A stretch of 64,000 nucleotides of DNA from Chrysopilus asiliformis (taxonomy: Eukaryota; Arthropoda; Insecta; Diptera; Rhagionidae). The stretch lies in contig OZ035962.1 in assembly GCA_964034945.1 (NCBI GenBank), positions 91,185,650-91,249,649 on the forward strand, written 5' to 3'. The notes beneath the pieces were generated by a model. It had not been told where the DNA came from. It saw nothing but the letters and a program-made list of their open reading frames with translations, and did no database searches. A program made the translations under genes and the position numbers. Numbering within the stretch: the first letter of the stretch is position 1; every line of letters begins with the position of its first letter. This document shows positions 42,201-52,344 of this stretch, in pieces.

Positions 42201-44784
42201 AGTTTTACATTTGTACTCCCAATATTTTTTCTGGAAATTTTTACCGAAAAACGATTGCTTTGTTATCCTTACAGGACGTTCGATCCGAATTTCAAAAATT
42301 GGACATTTTGAAAAAAAATTCTCCTTACTTTACCCCATAACATTTCCATTTACCGTAAATATCAAAATCTTGCTCTCGAAACACTGTGAGTCGTCGTTAA
42401 ATGAAGGATGCCTGTAATTAATATTAGAGTATTTTTCTACCTGAAGGTAAAATTCAATAATTTCAAAGGTCGTCAAAGTGTTTAATAGTCAATTGGTACA
42501 TTTTGTGACAAATTTTCAACTTTTCTATTCGTAGAATCCTTTGGACAATACTAATAGTATCATCACTAGCATACTGCTGTTCATTAATTGTCATCATTTG
42601 GAATAAACGAAGTCAAAAACCTATCGTTGTTACTTTTGCTGATAAATTCACACCAATCTGGCAGATTCCCTTTCCATCAGTTGTGCTTTGTCCTGATGGG
42701 AAATTTCAAAATGATATTTTCACAGCTAGTAAATTCCTGACTCCTTCAGATCAGGAAAATTTAACTATCAATGATTTTCCATATAGCGAGTAAATGATGA
42801 ATTAAAATACTTGAAATCTGTAAATTATTTCAATTGAGAAAGTTTTAGGCAAATGTATTACGATATTGTGTTTCAAATGTGCCCTGAATTTCGGAATATC
42901 GCTGTACATTCGCCACCAACCAAAAAAATCTTCTCCAATAGTGAATATTTGCAACATTTAATAAATATGGCGCCACTTGTGAATGAATCTTTGAGTGAAT
43001 GCACATGGAAGGGTTATAATCGCGACTGTGATGAATTATTTGATCTCGTTCTTACCGAGAGTGAAGTTTGTTTTGGATACAATCTTTTGAATCCTTTGGA
43101 TATTTACCGGGAAGATATGTAATGGATTTTTAGTAAGACTTTAAAAAAACACTTAAAATTAGATTTATTTTCTAGTGACCAAAATACATTTCAAATGTGG
43201 AGAAACGAAAAGACTAAACGCTCTCAATGGGATTTACAAACTGGATATTTAGACCCCAAGAAAATCGATTTATATCCAACAAGAGTGCACACCAACTGCC
43301 TTGAAACCGGACTAACATTTAATACGGTCTATCAGGAGAAAAATTATATCAATTACTGTGAATTCTCCCATCGGGGCTTTAAAGTAAGGATTATTTTCTG
43401 TATAACAATTTTCAACCGATAAAAACAACTCTTTTATTGAACATCATGGTTTGGGGCTGTCCATAAAATGCGTCACGCTAATTTTTGCCTTTTTGTATCC
43501 CACTGTCCTTTTCACACCCCACTGTTTGAGATTTAATACCGCCTACGATAATCCAGATTTTTCCTTCCCCTAAAAGTTTGAATTGTTTTATGGCCAGTAA
43601 CAGCCTGATTTTCAATATTGTGTAAGTTTCTAAAATTACTCAATCAGTTACTAATTATGAAACCCGGGGATGTGCCAAGATTAAGTCAAGGACATATCGA
43701 AATTTTGCCAAACAGCGAAGTATTAATTTCAGTTACACCAAACATGATACGCACTAGCAAATACCTTGAAAATTACGGACCTGAAAGGTGAGAATTTAAT
43801 TCTTAATATATTCTAGCAAGTTTGGTGTATGGCACGTATCTATCACTAAAAGTGTATCTTATTTAGTGGCAAATACGTGGCAGACACTAAAAGTGCTGGT
43901 ATGGCACACAATTAATCAAGCAATATTTTTGGCAACCGTGACTTTAGCGGTTAACATATTTCAAAGCGACATTTGTCAACCGCTATCGTCACTGTTGACA
44001 TAAATACTGCTCGGATATTTAATAAATTTAAACTCTTTTATGATTTTCCAAACATGTAGACGCCACTGTTTCTACGATTTTGAGCGATATTTACGTTACT
44101 TCAAAGTTTACACAGAAGCGAATTGTGTAATGGAATGCCTTACTAACTACACATTGCAAACGTGCGGATGTGTGATTTTCAATATGCCACGTAATTCCTA
44201 TTTTTATTTAAAAAAAAATATCAATAAAAAAATATTCCCTGAAAATGAATACCTGAGAAAGTGAAACTTTTTAGGATTAAATGGAACTCGGATTTGTCCT
44301 GGCAGTGCAGTGAACTGCTATCAAAAGGCGAAACGTGACTTGCTTCGGAATGATTTCCTTAAAACAACAGACAGTAGTAATTCAAATGTGGATTTACCTG
44401 GAATCAAAGATTGCAATTGTCTGCCCGCTTGTACATCGCTGAAATATGAATATAGTGTCAGTTATTCACCACTTGTCGATAAAACAAGTAATGCCAGGTG
44501 ATTTATTTAGTATCACATTGGTTGTACACAGATTTGGTTTTTATCTTCTTTTTTTAACATAAATTTATAGCGCTTCTTCAGTAGTGAAAGTATTTTTCAA
44601 AAGTAATCGCTTTTGGATGGCTGAACGAACCCGGCTTTATGGAACACTCGATGTGATTTCACATGCTGGTGGTTTGCTGGGTCTTTTCCTAGGCATGTCT
44701 GCCGTTAGTGTTGTAGAAATATTTTTTTACATTTTAAAATTAATGAAAATTTTTTGTAAAGCTCTATTATTAAATTATGGATAA
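39252..44784 (+). CDS. DEG/ENaC (pickpocket-type) sodium channel subunit, gene 1
   Basis: Eight exons join without a frame break into 510 codons: 39252-39343, 42535-42789, 42849-43118, 43176-43383, 43648-43787, 44060-44190, 44275-44497 and 44571-44784. All introns have GT-AG ends. The protein has a short N-terminus with the gating motif HGVRY, TM1 in exon 2 (WTILIVSSLAYCCSLIVII) and IPFPSVVLCP just after it. The extracellular domain includes RRHCFYDFERY, CLTNYTLQTCGC and CNCLPACTSLKYE. The exon 8 segment AGGLLGLFLGMSAVSVVE gives the Gly-Met-Ser tract and TM2. Channels of this family are trimers conducting Na+ across the plasma membrane, often in sensory cells or epithelia. Intron 1 (3.2 kb) is packed with transposon debris. 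Tandem paralogue of 46307-51206. Which pickpocket subtype it is cannot be stated. Confidence 0.88.
39549..40206. mobile_element. 0.66-kb element with TACCCAGCAAGATT ends in intron 1 of gene 1
   Basis: TTACCCAGCAAGATT at the left matches AATCTTGCTGGGTA at the right (ending 40206) in inverted orientation, with GTAAC/GTTAC strings just inside both ends. It contains the long palindrome at 39791-39860. No convincing target duplication was found, so the superfamily is left open. Confidence 0.5.
39791..39860. repeat. 70-bp palindrome with perfect 34-bp arms
   Basis: The arm GAGTATTTTGTTACCAGTAA continues CGCTAAAAGTAACA, then TG, then its exact reverse complement. The arms repeat the GTAAC motif found near the ends of the enclosing element. 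Confidence 0.9.
40488..41066 (-). repeat. Repeat family R1, copy 2 (inverted), in intron 1 of gene 1
   Basis: It runs from TATACCCGTATGGTGAAGCC through GATCCCGTCATCACACAC, a GTCC/GTCT satellite (40622-40687) and the 5' block, ending in ATCACCATACGGGTTTTCAA, the hairpin ATTGCCAGATTGGCAAT and TTATGTTT. It is complete at both ends by comparison with copy 1. Confidence 0.75.
41269..41503. mobile_element. 235-bp Mutator-like MITE inserted in a dead mariner
   Basis: The inverted ends start CATGGTCGAATTATACAAGG and CATGGCCGAATTATACAAGG and extend further inward. They are flanked by a perfect 9-bp duplication CTACTCAGC (41260-41268 and 41504-41512). A 9-bp duplication with long inverted ends fits Mutator/MULE-type elements. 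The duplicated bases are part of the mariner remnant. Confidence 0.8.
41513..41764 (-). pseudogene. Mariner transposase fragment, catalytic residue lost
   Basis: The minus strand encodes RLMRLSREFKEKRPQFEQR, then DKVIFKHGNARPHVANVV, YWNILPHPPYSPDIDPSDYH and LF. This is the mariner DDE domain. The usual HDNARPH carries Gly here in place of the second catalytic Asp, by one base change. A CGA-to-TGA change then stops the frame before SMTNGLRLAE. The 5' part is missing and the continuation is separated by the MITE at 41269-41503. It is inactive. Confidence 0.85.
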
Positions 44785-44918
44785 ATACTGATTAAGAATT
44801 GAAGTTTCTTTGACAGTGTTTTTTCTGAACAAGTTTTTTTTTATTTTTGGTTGAAATTCTCATATTTCAGAGATGATGGCGTAACAAACAAGGTCATTAT
44901 AAAATTTTTATTTACTTA

Positions 44919-45299
44919 GGCCGCTACACATGAGAGTAAATACGCGAGTAACTCTCAAAAACTCTCGAGAATTACTCGCAGGAGGTTGTCCATTTGAGAG
45001 TTAATTTCGGCGATTTTTCTCTTTTCAAGATCAACATCTTGATTTTTTTGACATCTTGCTTTGGCGAGTTCTCGAAAGCTACTAGCGAAATTCAAACGCC
45101 GTTCGTATCTGGCGAGCAACTCTCCGAGAGTTCAGTGGGTGGGTGTCGACTATAAAGTAGAATCACTTTTGACAGCTCGCAGAAACTAGCTCGCGAGTTT
45201 TTGCGAGTTTCTGCGAGCGACTCTCAGAGACGTGTCCATTTGCGAGGAGCTGCTATCGAGAGGTTCTCGTCGGCATTTACTCTCATGTGGAGCGGCACC
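44919..45299. mobile_element. 381-bp Harbinger-type MITE downstream of gene 1
   Basis: The ends GGCCGCTACACATGAGAG and GGTGCCGCTCCACATGAGAG (on the complement) are followed inward by TAAAT and CGAG strings. They are flanked by TTA at 44916-44918 and 45300-45302. The interior is full of CTCGCGAG / CTCTCGAG palindromic strings. The TWA duplication suggests PIF/Harbinger. Confidence 0.75.
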
Positions 45300-45319
45300 T
45301 TAAGACAAACATACATGCT

Positions 45320-45588
45320 GTTTTGAAAATGTCCGTGCTTCTGTCTATCGACCTGTCCGTTATGTGTATTTTAAATAACTCGAGAACGTGTCGCCCTGGC
45401 GACTTGAAATTTTTTGTGAATAAGTTTTACAAAAATCGTAGTTCTCTATCAACTTTTGGAAAAGTAACGTTAGCTATAACAGGTACCTCTCAAACATTTC
45501 TTTTAAAAAAATACGGATTTCTAAAATTTTCTCAAAAGCTGTGCTTTTTGGGAAAAAAATGAATGTAAAAAAATTTAAAGGATATAAA
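45320..45588 (+). repeat. Repeat family R3, copy 2
   Basis: It contains TCTGTCTATCGACCTGTCCG, TCGAGAACGTGTC, GGCGACTTGAAATTTTTTGT, TCAACTTTTGGAAAAGTAAC and ends AAAGGATATAAA directly at the A preceding the next Helitron. Confidence 0.6.
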
Positions 45589-45589
45589 A

Positions 45590-45901
45590 TCATACTAATA
45601 TATAAAAATGAGTTGGTGTCTGTCTGTCTGTCTGTTCCTCTTTCACGCAAAAACGGCTGAACCGATTGACTTGAAATTTGACATGAGTGTCTGTGGTAGT
45701 TCTGGTTCCAACATAGGAATACGGAAAAGTAGCGCGAGGGGTTGGGAGTAAGGGGAGGGGGTAAAGTCATCTCGAAACTTAGTTTTTGCGTTATGTTACC
45801 CTTTCGCGGGGAAACTACTGAACCGATTAGCCTGAAATTTAGCTCCAAAAAAAAAAAATTTGAAAAAAACTTAACCCGGCAACGACGGGTATGCAAGCTA
45901 G
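45590..45901 (+). mobile_element. Intact-ended 312-bp Helitron
   Basis: The 5' end is TCATACTAATATATAAAAAT after A (45589). The 3' end has the hairpin ACCCGGCAACGACGGGT, ATGCAAG and CTAG, followed by T (45902). This is the cleanest non-autonomous copy in the window and served as the reference for the others. Confidence 0.85.
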
Positions 45902-46076
45902 TATTCTATATTTTTTGCTTTTCCATATATTTTTAAGTGAAATATTTATATAACAAATTTTGTGGTAATTCCTCCCAACCCATAGTTGAACAATTCCAAA
46001 CATTTTTGAGAATCAGTCCAAAGATTTTTGGGACAGGTTCCCATTTAGTAGAAATTTTTTCTATATGGCTGCCACC

Positions 46077-46130
46077 CAAAAATACATCCCGAAAATACAT
46101 CCCAAAAATACATCCCAAAAATACATCCGA
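46077..46130. repeat. AAAAATACATCCC minisatellite
   Basis: About four near-identical units of 14-15 bases (AAAATACATCCC with a G or A at the junction). Confidence 0.8.
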
Positions 46131-46306
46131 TATAAATTCAACCAGAATGCATACTTTAAAAAGGCGTATCTAAAAAACATGTAAAGCTCCAATTTATTGC
46201 TATTGGTTAACGTAGGCCGGTGGCAATTACTTAAAATGTTTTCTAATATAGCTTGTTTCACTATTAAACAATTTTCATTATAACACAATTAAATTTCAGA
46301 AAAACA

Positions 46307-49300
46307 ATGGGTGCTCCCATAAATAATAGAAAAAATATTCCAGGTAAGCGTCAATTTCTATGATGGAAAACCACCTATTTATCATCCTCTGGAATTATAG
46401 TTATATAATAAAAAAAAAGCTCTCGTTGAGAGAACGTCGTTAGTGAAAATTGTCACGAGCGAAAATTATACTATATTTCCCCAGGTTTTTTTCGTTTACC
46501 CTCGATTCCTGTTTAGTTTTTTTATCCCGCATGCAGTGAAACTGAATTTGTTGATTTGTTGATGTTGATGTCATCAATTAAGTCATCGTCGTGGAAACGT
46601 GAAACCAATAACTTTTTACGGACACACGTAATCCACAGTTGACTGATTCAATTCAATTAGAATGGACGCTAACAAGGATGATGGCAGGTTGGTGTTTTTA
46701 TTATATACGTTGTTGCTTAATAATGTTATTTTTAATAAATTTGTATTCAAAAACAAAAAAAAAACACCAGAACCAGCAGAACAGACACAATTAAGAATAG
46801 TGTTAAGAGAAATTACAATAAAATATTCTCTAAACGTAATTTGTTCGAAGAATATTGCGAGCATACAGCAATTCATGGAATTAGATATATTGGTGAAAAT
46901 AAACGAAAGCGATTTGAAAGGTACTGGATTTCAATTTTCTATATTTTAAAAATTCCTTCAATTCTTTTTTTTTTTAGAATTCTGTGGACGATTTTAATCT
47001 TAGCGGCATTTGGAGCTTGTCTCCATATGATTGTGAAAGTGTGGTACAAACGACAATTAACACCTGTTGTGGTCAGTTTTGCGGATAAATCGACCCCAGT
47101 TTGGCAAATTCCGTTCCCATCGGTTCTCTTGTGTCCAGATGGAAACATCAAAAGTGAAGTCTTTTCATTAACCGAATTTGTCAAAAAGTTCGAAAATTCC
47201 GATAATTTTACTTATGAAGAGTAATTTTATGCAAACAAAAAAGTTTTAAATTTGTGATAATTTTGAAAAAATTTAGATGGCTCTACTATGACATCGCAGC
47301 CCAAATGTGTCCAGAATTTTTGACTGGTAAAATATTTTTTTGAATATCTATAAAATAAATTTAAAAAATTTAAACACGACTAAGAAAAAAAACAGTATTA
47401 AAAACTCCACTAGGATAACATAAAAGTAGAAAACAAGTGCCGTATTGAGACTAAAAAGGATTTTTTTTTTTTTGAAAATTTTATGGAGAAGGAAAAAATA
47501 TTGTTTAACACTCTAACTGCCACGTCAGTCAAAAAGACCTGACACCTTACTGTACACAACGACCACAATGAAAATTATTAAAGTGTTCGCTGCGACCGCA
47601 ACGATTTTTCGTAGTTGCACACATTTTATGGTAATAAAATAACATTTAGGTATAATTTTGTTTCAATTTTTTTTCTCTTAGTGCCCTTTTGACTGACAAC
47701 TAAATATCCGAAAAGGCTTAAAACTGTCGTGGCAGTTAGAGTGTTAATTATCGTAGGGGAAGACCATTACAAAAGTCTCAGTACGAAATCCGTTTCAGGC
47801 GAAATTATGAGGATGTCCGTGCATCTGTCTGTCGGTCTGTCTGTCTGTCCGTTTTACGTATCTTAAATAACTCGAGAACGCGTTGATCTAGCGACTTGAA
47901 ATTTTTTGTGAATAAGTTTTACGAAAATCGTAGTTTTCTAACAACTATTAGAAAAGTATCGTTAGCTAAAATTATTATGAAAAGATACAGTATTTTGAAA
48001 AATTTTCGAAATCAATGAACATTTGAAAGAAAATGAGTGTAAAAAAATTTAAAGGATAGAAAATTTTCTACATTTATCCGGCGCCGTTGCAATCAATTCT
48101 TTTTAGAATATTTTTGTCTATTTATTTCTTGAAATTTCATTTTAATTTTAAAACAACATATTCCAGTGTAGGAAATTTAACGTGAAACATTTAATGTGCA
48201 TTTAATTTTATCAAACAGAAGTAGGTATACCCTTGAACATTACGAATTATAATTTTACGGATGAGGAAATTTTAAAACATTTGATTGAAATGTCGCCAAA
48301 AGCCCGTGATACATTAGATGAATGCAAATGGAAGAAACAGAATCAAGATTGTGAGAAAATTTTCGACACAGTACTAACAGAAACTGGGGTGTGTTTTGGA
48401 TACAATATTTTGGATCCTGCCGACATTTTTAAAGAAAATGTGTTTGTAGTGCAATTTCCACAGTAAAAATAATTTATAAAATCAGAATTCTCTTTAAGGT
48501 TGTACAATTCATTTGATGCAGATTCTGGAAGAAGACGACGTTCGGAGTGGACTTTGGAAGGCGGCTATACAAGGCCCAAGGAAATAAATATCTTTCCATT
48601 TAGAACGCACGCAGCATATCCGGATTTCGGACTAACATTAAAACTGTATGGTTCTGTCAATGATTCGGACTCACTGTGCAAACTGGGTACCCATGAAATT
48701 AAGGTAAATTTAATAGTTCTTCTACACTTTTCCCGAGCGCCGGAGAATCGAACTTCGTCAAGACAGATTTAGGCGAACTTAAATCAACATCCACTTTCTC
48801 AATTACTGAAAATTCGGTGGATTTTTCAAGCCAATTTTTTCCGATTTTTTTCAAAATATTTTTTTTTGCAAAGTATTATGGGGAAAGCATGTTTTTTCGG
48901 GTATAACTATCATATTCATCAAGGAAATTCATTCGTTTGTAGTTTTTGGTCTAAAAATTATCAAATTTCAGTAATTTTTTGTTACGCGTATAAAATATTG
49001 CCACCTTGAAAGGAAAATTAACTGCTACCATAGATAAACATCCCATCGACATACACTAATAAGAAAAGAGATAATAAACAAAAAGAGAGGCTTCTTTCAC
49101 TGACAAAAAACAACAATTATTTGGTTTAAATACTTTTCATTTAAATCAAATACAAAAACGATTGGCGCAAATTTTTCGATTTTTTTATTTGGTTCAACTA
49201 CTTTTTCGTTAAATCTAATGACAATTTTCTCTCAAATCCCCAGCTGAAGGAGAGTGTTTTCTATGTATTTATTAATCGTTTTTTCTAGCGTTTGATAAAT

Positions 49301-51206
49301 TTTAATACTAAATTGTAAAATCCAGGACAAAAGCTGAGTTTCCGGGATGCCTTCTGGCAATTCCGGGACGTATGATAACCATATTTGAAACCCCTTTAAC
49401 AATAGTCTTCAATCTAATTTTCGAATGATTCATTTTTGAATCTTTTTTTTCATTATCCTTTAACAGAAAATTTGTATTTCCTGAAGATTTGAAAATTCTG
49501 TAATTCCGAAACAACTGCAAAAAAAATTGTGAAATTTTCCATTTTTAACAAGCTTTAAAAGTATATTAGTTAATACAACGTAAACAAAAAAAGGTTTTAT
49601 GACAAAAAAAAATTTTTCTTGCTCACTTGGTGGGAAATGACCCACTTGTGTTTTTCAAATCATACTAATATATAAAAATGAGTTGGTGTCTGTCTGTTCT
49701 TCTTTCACGAAAAAACGGCCGAACCGATTGACTTAAAATTTGGCATAAGTGTCTGTGGTAGTTCTGGTTCCAGCATAGGCATACGGAAAAGCAGCGCGAG
49801 GGGTGGGGGGGCTGGTAAAGAGAGAGGGTAAAGTGAATCCGAATGTTGGAATTGATTGTATTTTGGTTAATTTCTGAAAACCATTTTCCGAGGAAGAAAA
49901 AACTTTAAAGATAAGCCGCAGGCTGTCTAATTTATAGCCAATTGAATTGAATTTTGTTTTCCGATAGGTTTTATTCTACTCACGCTTTTAACCGGGCAAA
50001 GCCGGGTCCAAATTCTAGTAGGATATAATTATTGATTAGGATATAATTATTGTCAGGCGAAATTTTTAACAACAAAAATTATTTTCGAAAATCTTTGTTT
50101 TAATTGTTTTATTAATACTTTTATTAATTAGCTTATAGTGTTTCCGCCGGGTGAATTACCACAAGCTACTAGACGCTATATAACTTTGCCAATTAACTCC
50201 GAAGTTTTAATTTCATTAAAGCCAGACAGAATTGAAACTCAGGATTCAGTTCGATCATTTTCACCAGACAAGTGAGTTTTTAACATATTTTAGACAAAAG
50301 TATCCCTACTAGCATTTTTGGTACATGACACGTGTCTCTGCCAATGAAGAACGCACACTTTTGCACACTTTTGCACACCTTTGCACACTTTTGTACATTT
50401 TTGCAGTACCAGATACGTGAAAATTACTAAAAATAATACAAGTAGGGACTTAAAAAAAATTCTTATTATCTCTAATATAATTCTGAATAGACGACATTGT
50501 TACTACGACTCCGAAAGGTATCTAAGATATTTTAAAACGTACACAAAATCAAATTGCGAATTGGAGTGTCTGGCGAATTACACAATCAACACATGCGGAT
50601 GTGCACCAATTCATATGCCAAGTAAAAATCTGCTTTCGAATACATCAAAAATTCAAGTTGTACAAATTTGTAATGATTATATTTATAGGACATCAAGGAA
50701 TCCCCATATGTCATCTATCATCTACTCCATGCTATATGAGAGCAAAATATAATTTAATCAAATCATTTTTTAATAAACTTACAAACGAAACAGATCCAGA
50801 TACGATCGAGGATGTTGACTGCAGTTGTAAGCACACGTGTGCAACATTGCGATACGATGTTAATGTCGCGCATTCACCGCTTCATGATGCCGAAGAGGAT
50901 CCAACTTTAAAGTAAAACTTAATATCGTTTTCTTGCAGCATACATTGTAATGTAATTTGCATTTTTTTCTTCAAATTTTCCAGCTATTCGCAAATAAAAT
51001 TCTTTTATGTCAGCAATCGTATATGGGCAGCTCAAAGGACAAGACTTTTTGACACTTTAGCATCAATTTCATATGCAGGAGGACTATTGGGAGTTTTCGT
51101 TGGATTTTCTATTGTTAGTTGCATTGAAATCATATATTATTGCGGAAATTTGATTTTACATATTCTTTGCTTAAAAAACAATTCAAAAAAATCCAGTAAA
51201 GAGTGA
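46307..51206 (+). CDS. DEG/ENaC (pickpocket-type) sodium channel subunit, gene 2
   Basis: Ten exons give about 536 codons: first exon, second exon to 46920, then 46978-47220, 47277-47326, 48219-48441, 48499-48703, 50132-50271, 50491-50621, 50689-50911 and 50984-51206. The first exon is uncertain: ATG 46307-46343 with strong donor CAG/GTAAGC joined to 46785, or ATG 46662-46687 joined to 46771; both keep the frame. Family marks are HGIRY, TM1 after WTILILAAFGACLHMIV, IPFPSVLLCP, RHCYYDSERYLRYF, CLANYTINTCGC, CSCKHTCATLRYD and AGGLLGVFVGFSIVSCIE (Gly-Phe-Ser tract and TM2). It ends in a basic Ser/Lys tail. It has one intron more than its paralogues (47327-48218), which holds an R3 copy. Closest in exon layout to gene 1, presumably a tandem duplicate. 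Confidence 0.85.
47810..48100 (+). repeat. Repeat family R3, copy 3, in an intron of gene 2
   Basis: It contains CTGTCTGTCGGTCTGTCTGT, TCGAGAACGCGTTGATCTAG, CGACTTGAAATTTTTTGTG and AAAGGATAGAAAATTTTC. It lies in the intron that is unique to gene 2. Confidence 0.6.
49660..50018 (+). mobile_element. Helitron with variant 3' hairpin, in an intron of gene 2
   Basis: The 5' end TCATACTAATATATAAAAAT at 49660 follows A. The 3' end is AACCGGGCAAAGCCGGGT, AAATT and CTAG (50015-50018) before T. The 5' half matches the other copies, but the 3' half and hairpin loop differ, so it represents a second subfamily. Confidence 0.8.
50359..50405. repeat. CACACTTTTG tandem repeat in an intron of gene 2
   Basis: Five imperfect units of 10-12 bases (GCACACTTTT). 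Confidence 0.8.
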
Positions 51207-51357
51207 ACACACTTGTTAGATTTTAAGAAATATGCTAAGATTAATTGTTTTTCTTGAAATACATAAAGCTACTTTGTTTCATTAGACTTATGTTTTAATT
51301 TTACTTATCTTACACAACGCGAAAGTTGTTAGGTAGGATGAGACAAAAAATGCCACT

Positions 51358-52258
51358 TTTTACTTTCTTATACGTAGTATAATAAAGTATTGTATTCATG
51401 AAAAATTTCGACCTCTTAATTTTGCCTGGAAAGCATTTTCCGAGCACTTCTGAGTCGACTGGGGCATTATATTATTACAAAAATTTCTTTCTGTATGTCT
51501 GTCTGTCAGTCTGTCACTTTGTCACTCTGTCACTCTGTCAGTCTATGAATCTATCAATCAGTCAATCATTCAATCTGTCAATTTTTCAATTTGTCTATCT
51601 GTCAATCTGTCAATCTGTTAGTCTGCTAGTCTGTTAATCTGCCAGTCTGTCAATGTGCCAGTCTGTCAATTTGTCAGTTTGTCTATCAGTCAGTGTGTCT
51701 GTCTGTCCGGCTGTATACAATGTTTCTCAAAAACTAATAGAGCTAGAACCATAAAATCTTACAGACATGTTTGGTCCTGCATGGACCAACTCTTGCTTGA
51801 AATCCATTACCCGGAAATAACCCAAATAGCGACTTTTTAAAAATCGCAATTTAGTTTTTTGTTATTTACTCCGAAGCAACGAGTTTTTCAGTAATCTTAT
51901 GTATAACAAAAGTTGGAGGCAATAAAATTTCCTGCATTTTTGACTTTTACTAGAACTTCGTATCTCAAGCCGTTATTGAGATATACCGTTATTTCAACAA
52001 ACTTAGTTTTTTGCGATGATCTCGAAAAATACGGCTTTTTGACAGGTCAATTTAGGAGATGAATTAAAGACAATAACGTTTCCCATAATTTTGTCTTTTA
52101 CCGTTATCCGCTGTCTTTTACCGTTATCGAGATATTTCAGATTTCGTAAAAAAAAATTCATATTTTTATGTAAACTAATATTTTATTCGTCAGGTAAATT
52201 GTGCAGAAACGTAGATTTTGTATAAGAAAATCATGTGCTGTTCACAACAGATATTTTT
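51358..52258 (-). repeat. Repeat family R2, copy C (inverted), between genes 2 and 3
   Basis: It starts TTTACTTTCTTATACGTAG, TTCATGAAAAATTTCGACC, has a diverged GTCTGTCAAT-type satellite at about 51500-51720, then CCGTTATCGAGATATTTCAG and ends TGTTCACAACAGATATTTTTT. It fills most of the tail-to-tail spacer. The AATAAA at about 51371 could serve as the poly(A) signal of gene 2. Confidence 0.65.
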
Positions 52259-52344
52259 TAAATCATATCAAAAATATACAAAAATTGTCACTGAAAGTTT
52301 CAAGAAATGTTACACGAAACATGAAAGAAATTTTAAATTTTTAT

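Noticed and set aside
46841..47224. Single 127-codon frame across the exon-2/exon-3 boundary of gene 2
   Set aside because: It reads through a 57-nt GT-AG intron (46921-46977); paralogue comparison places a splice exactly there.
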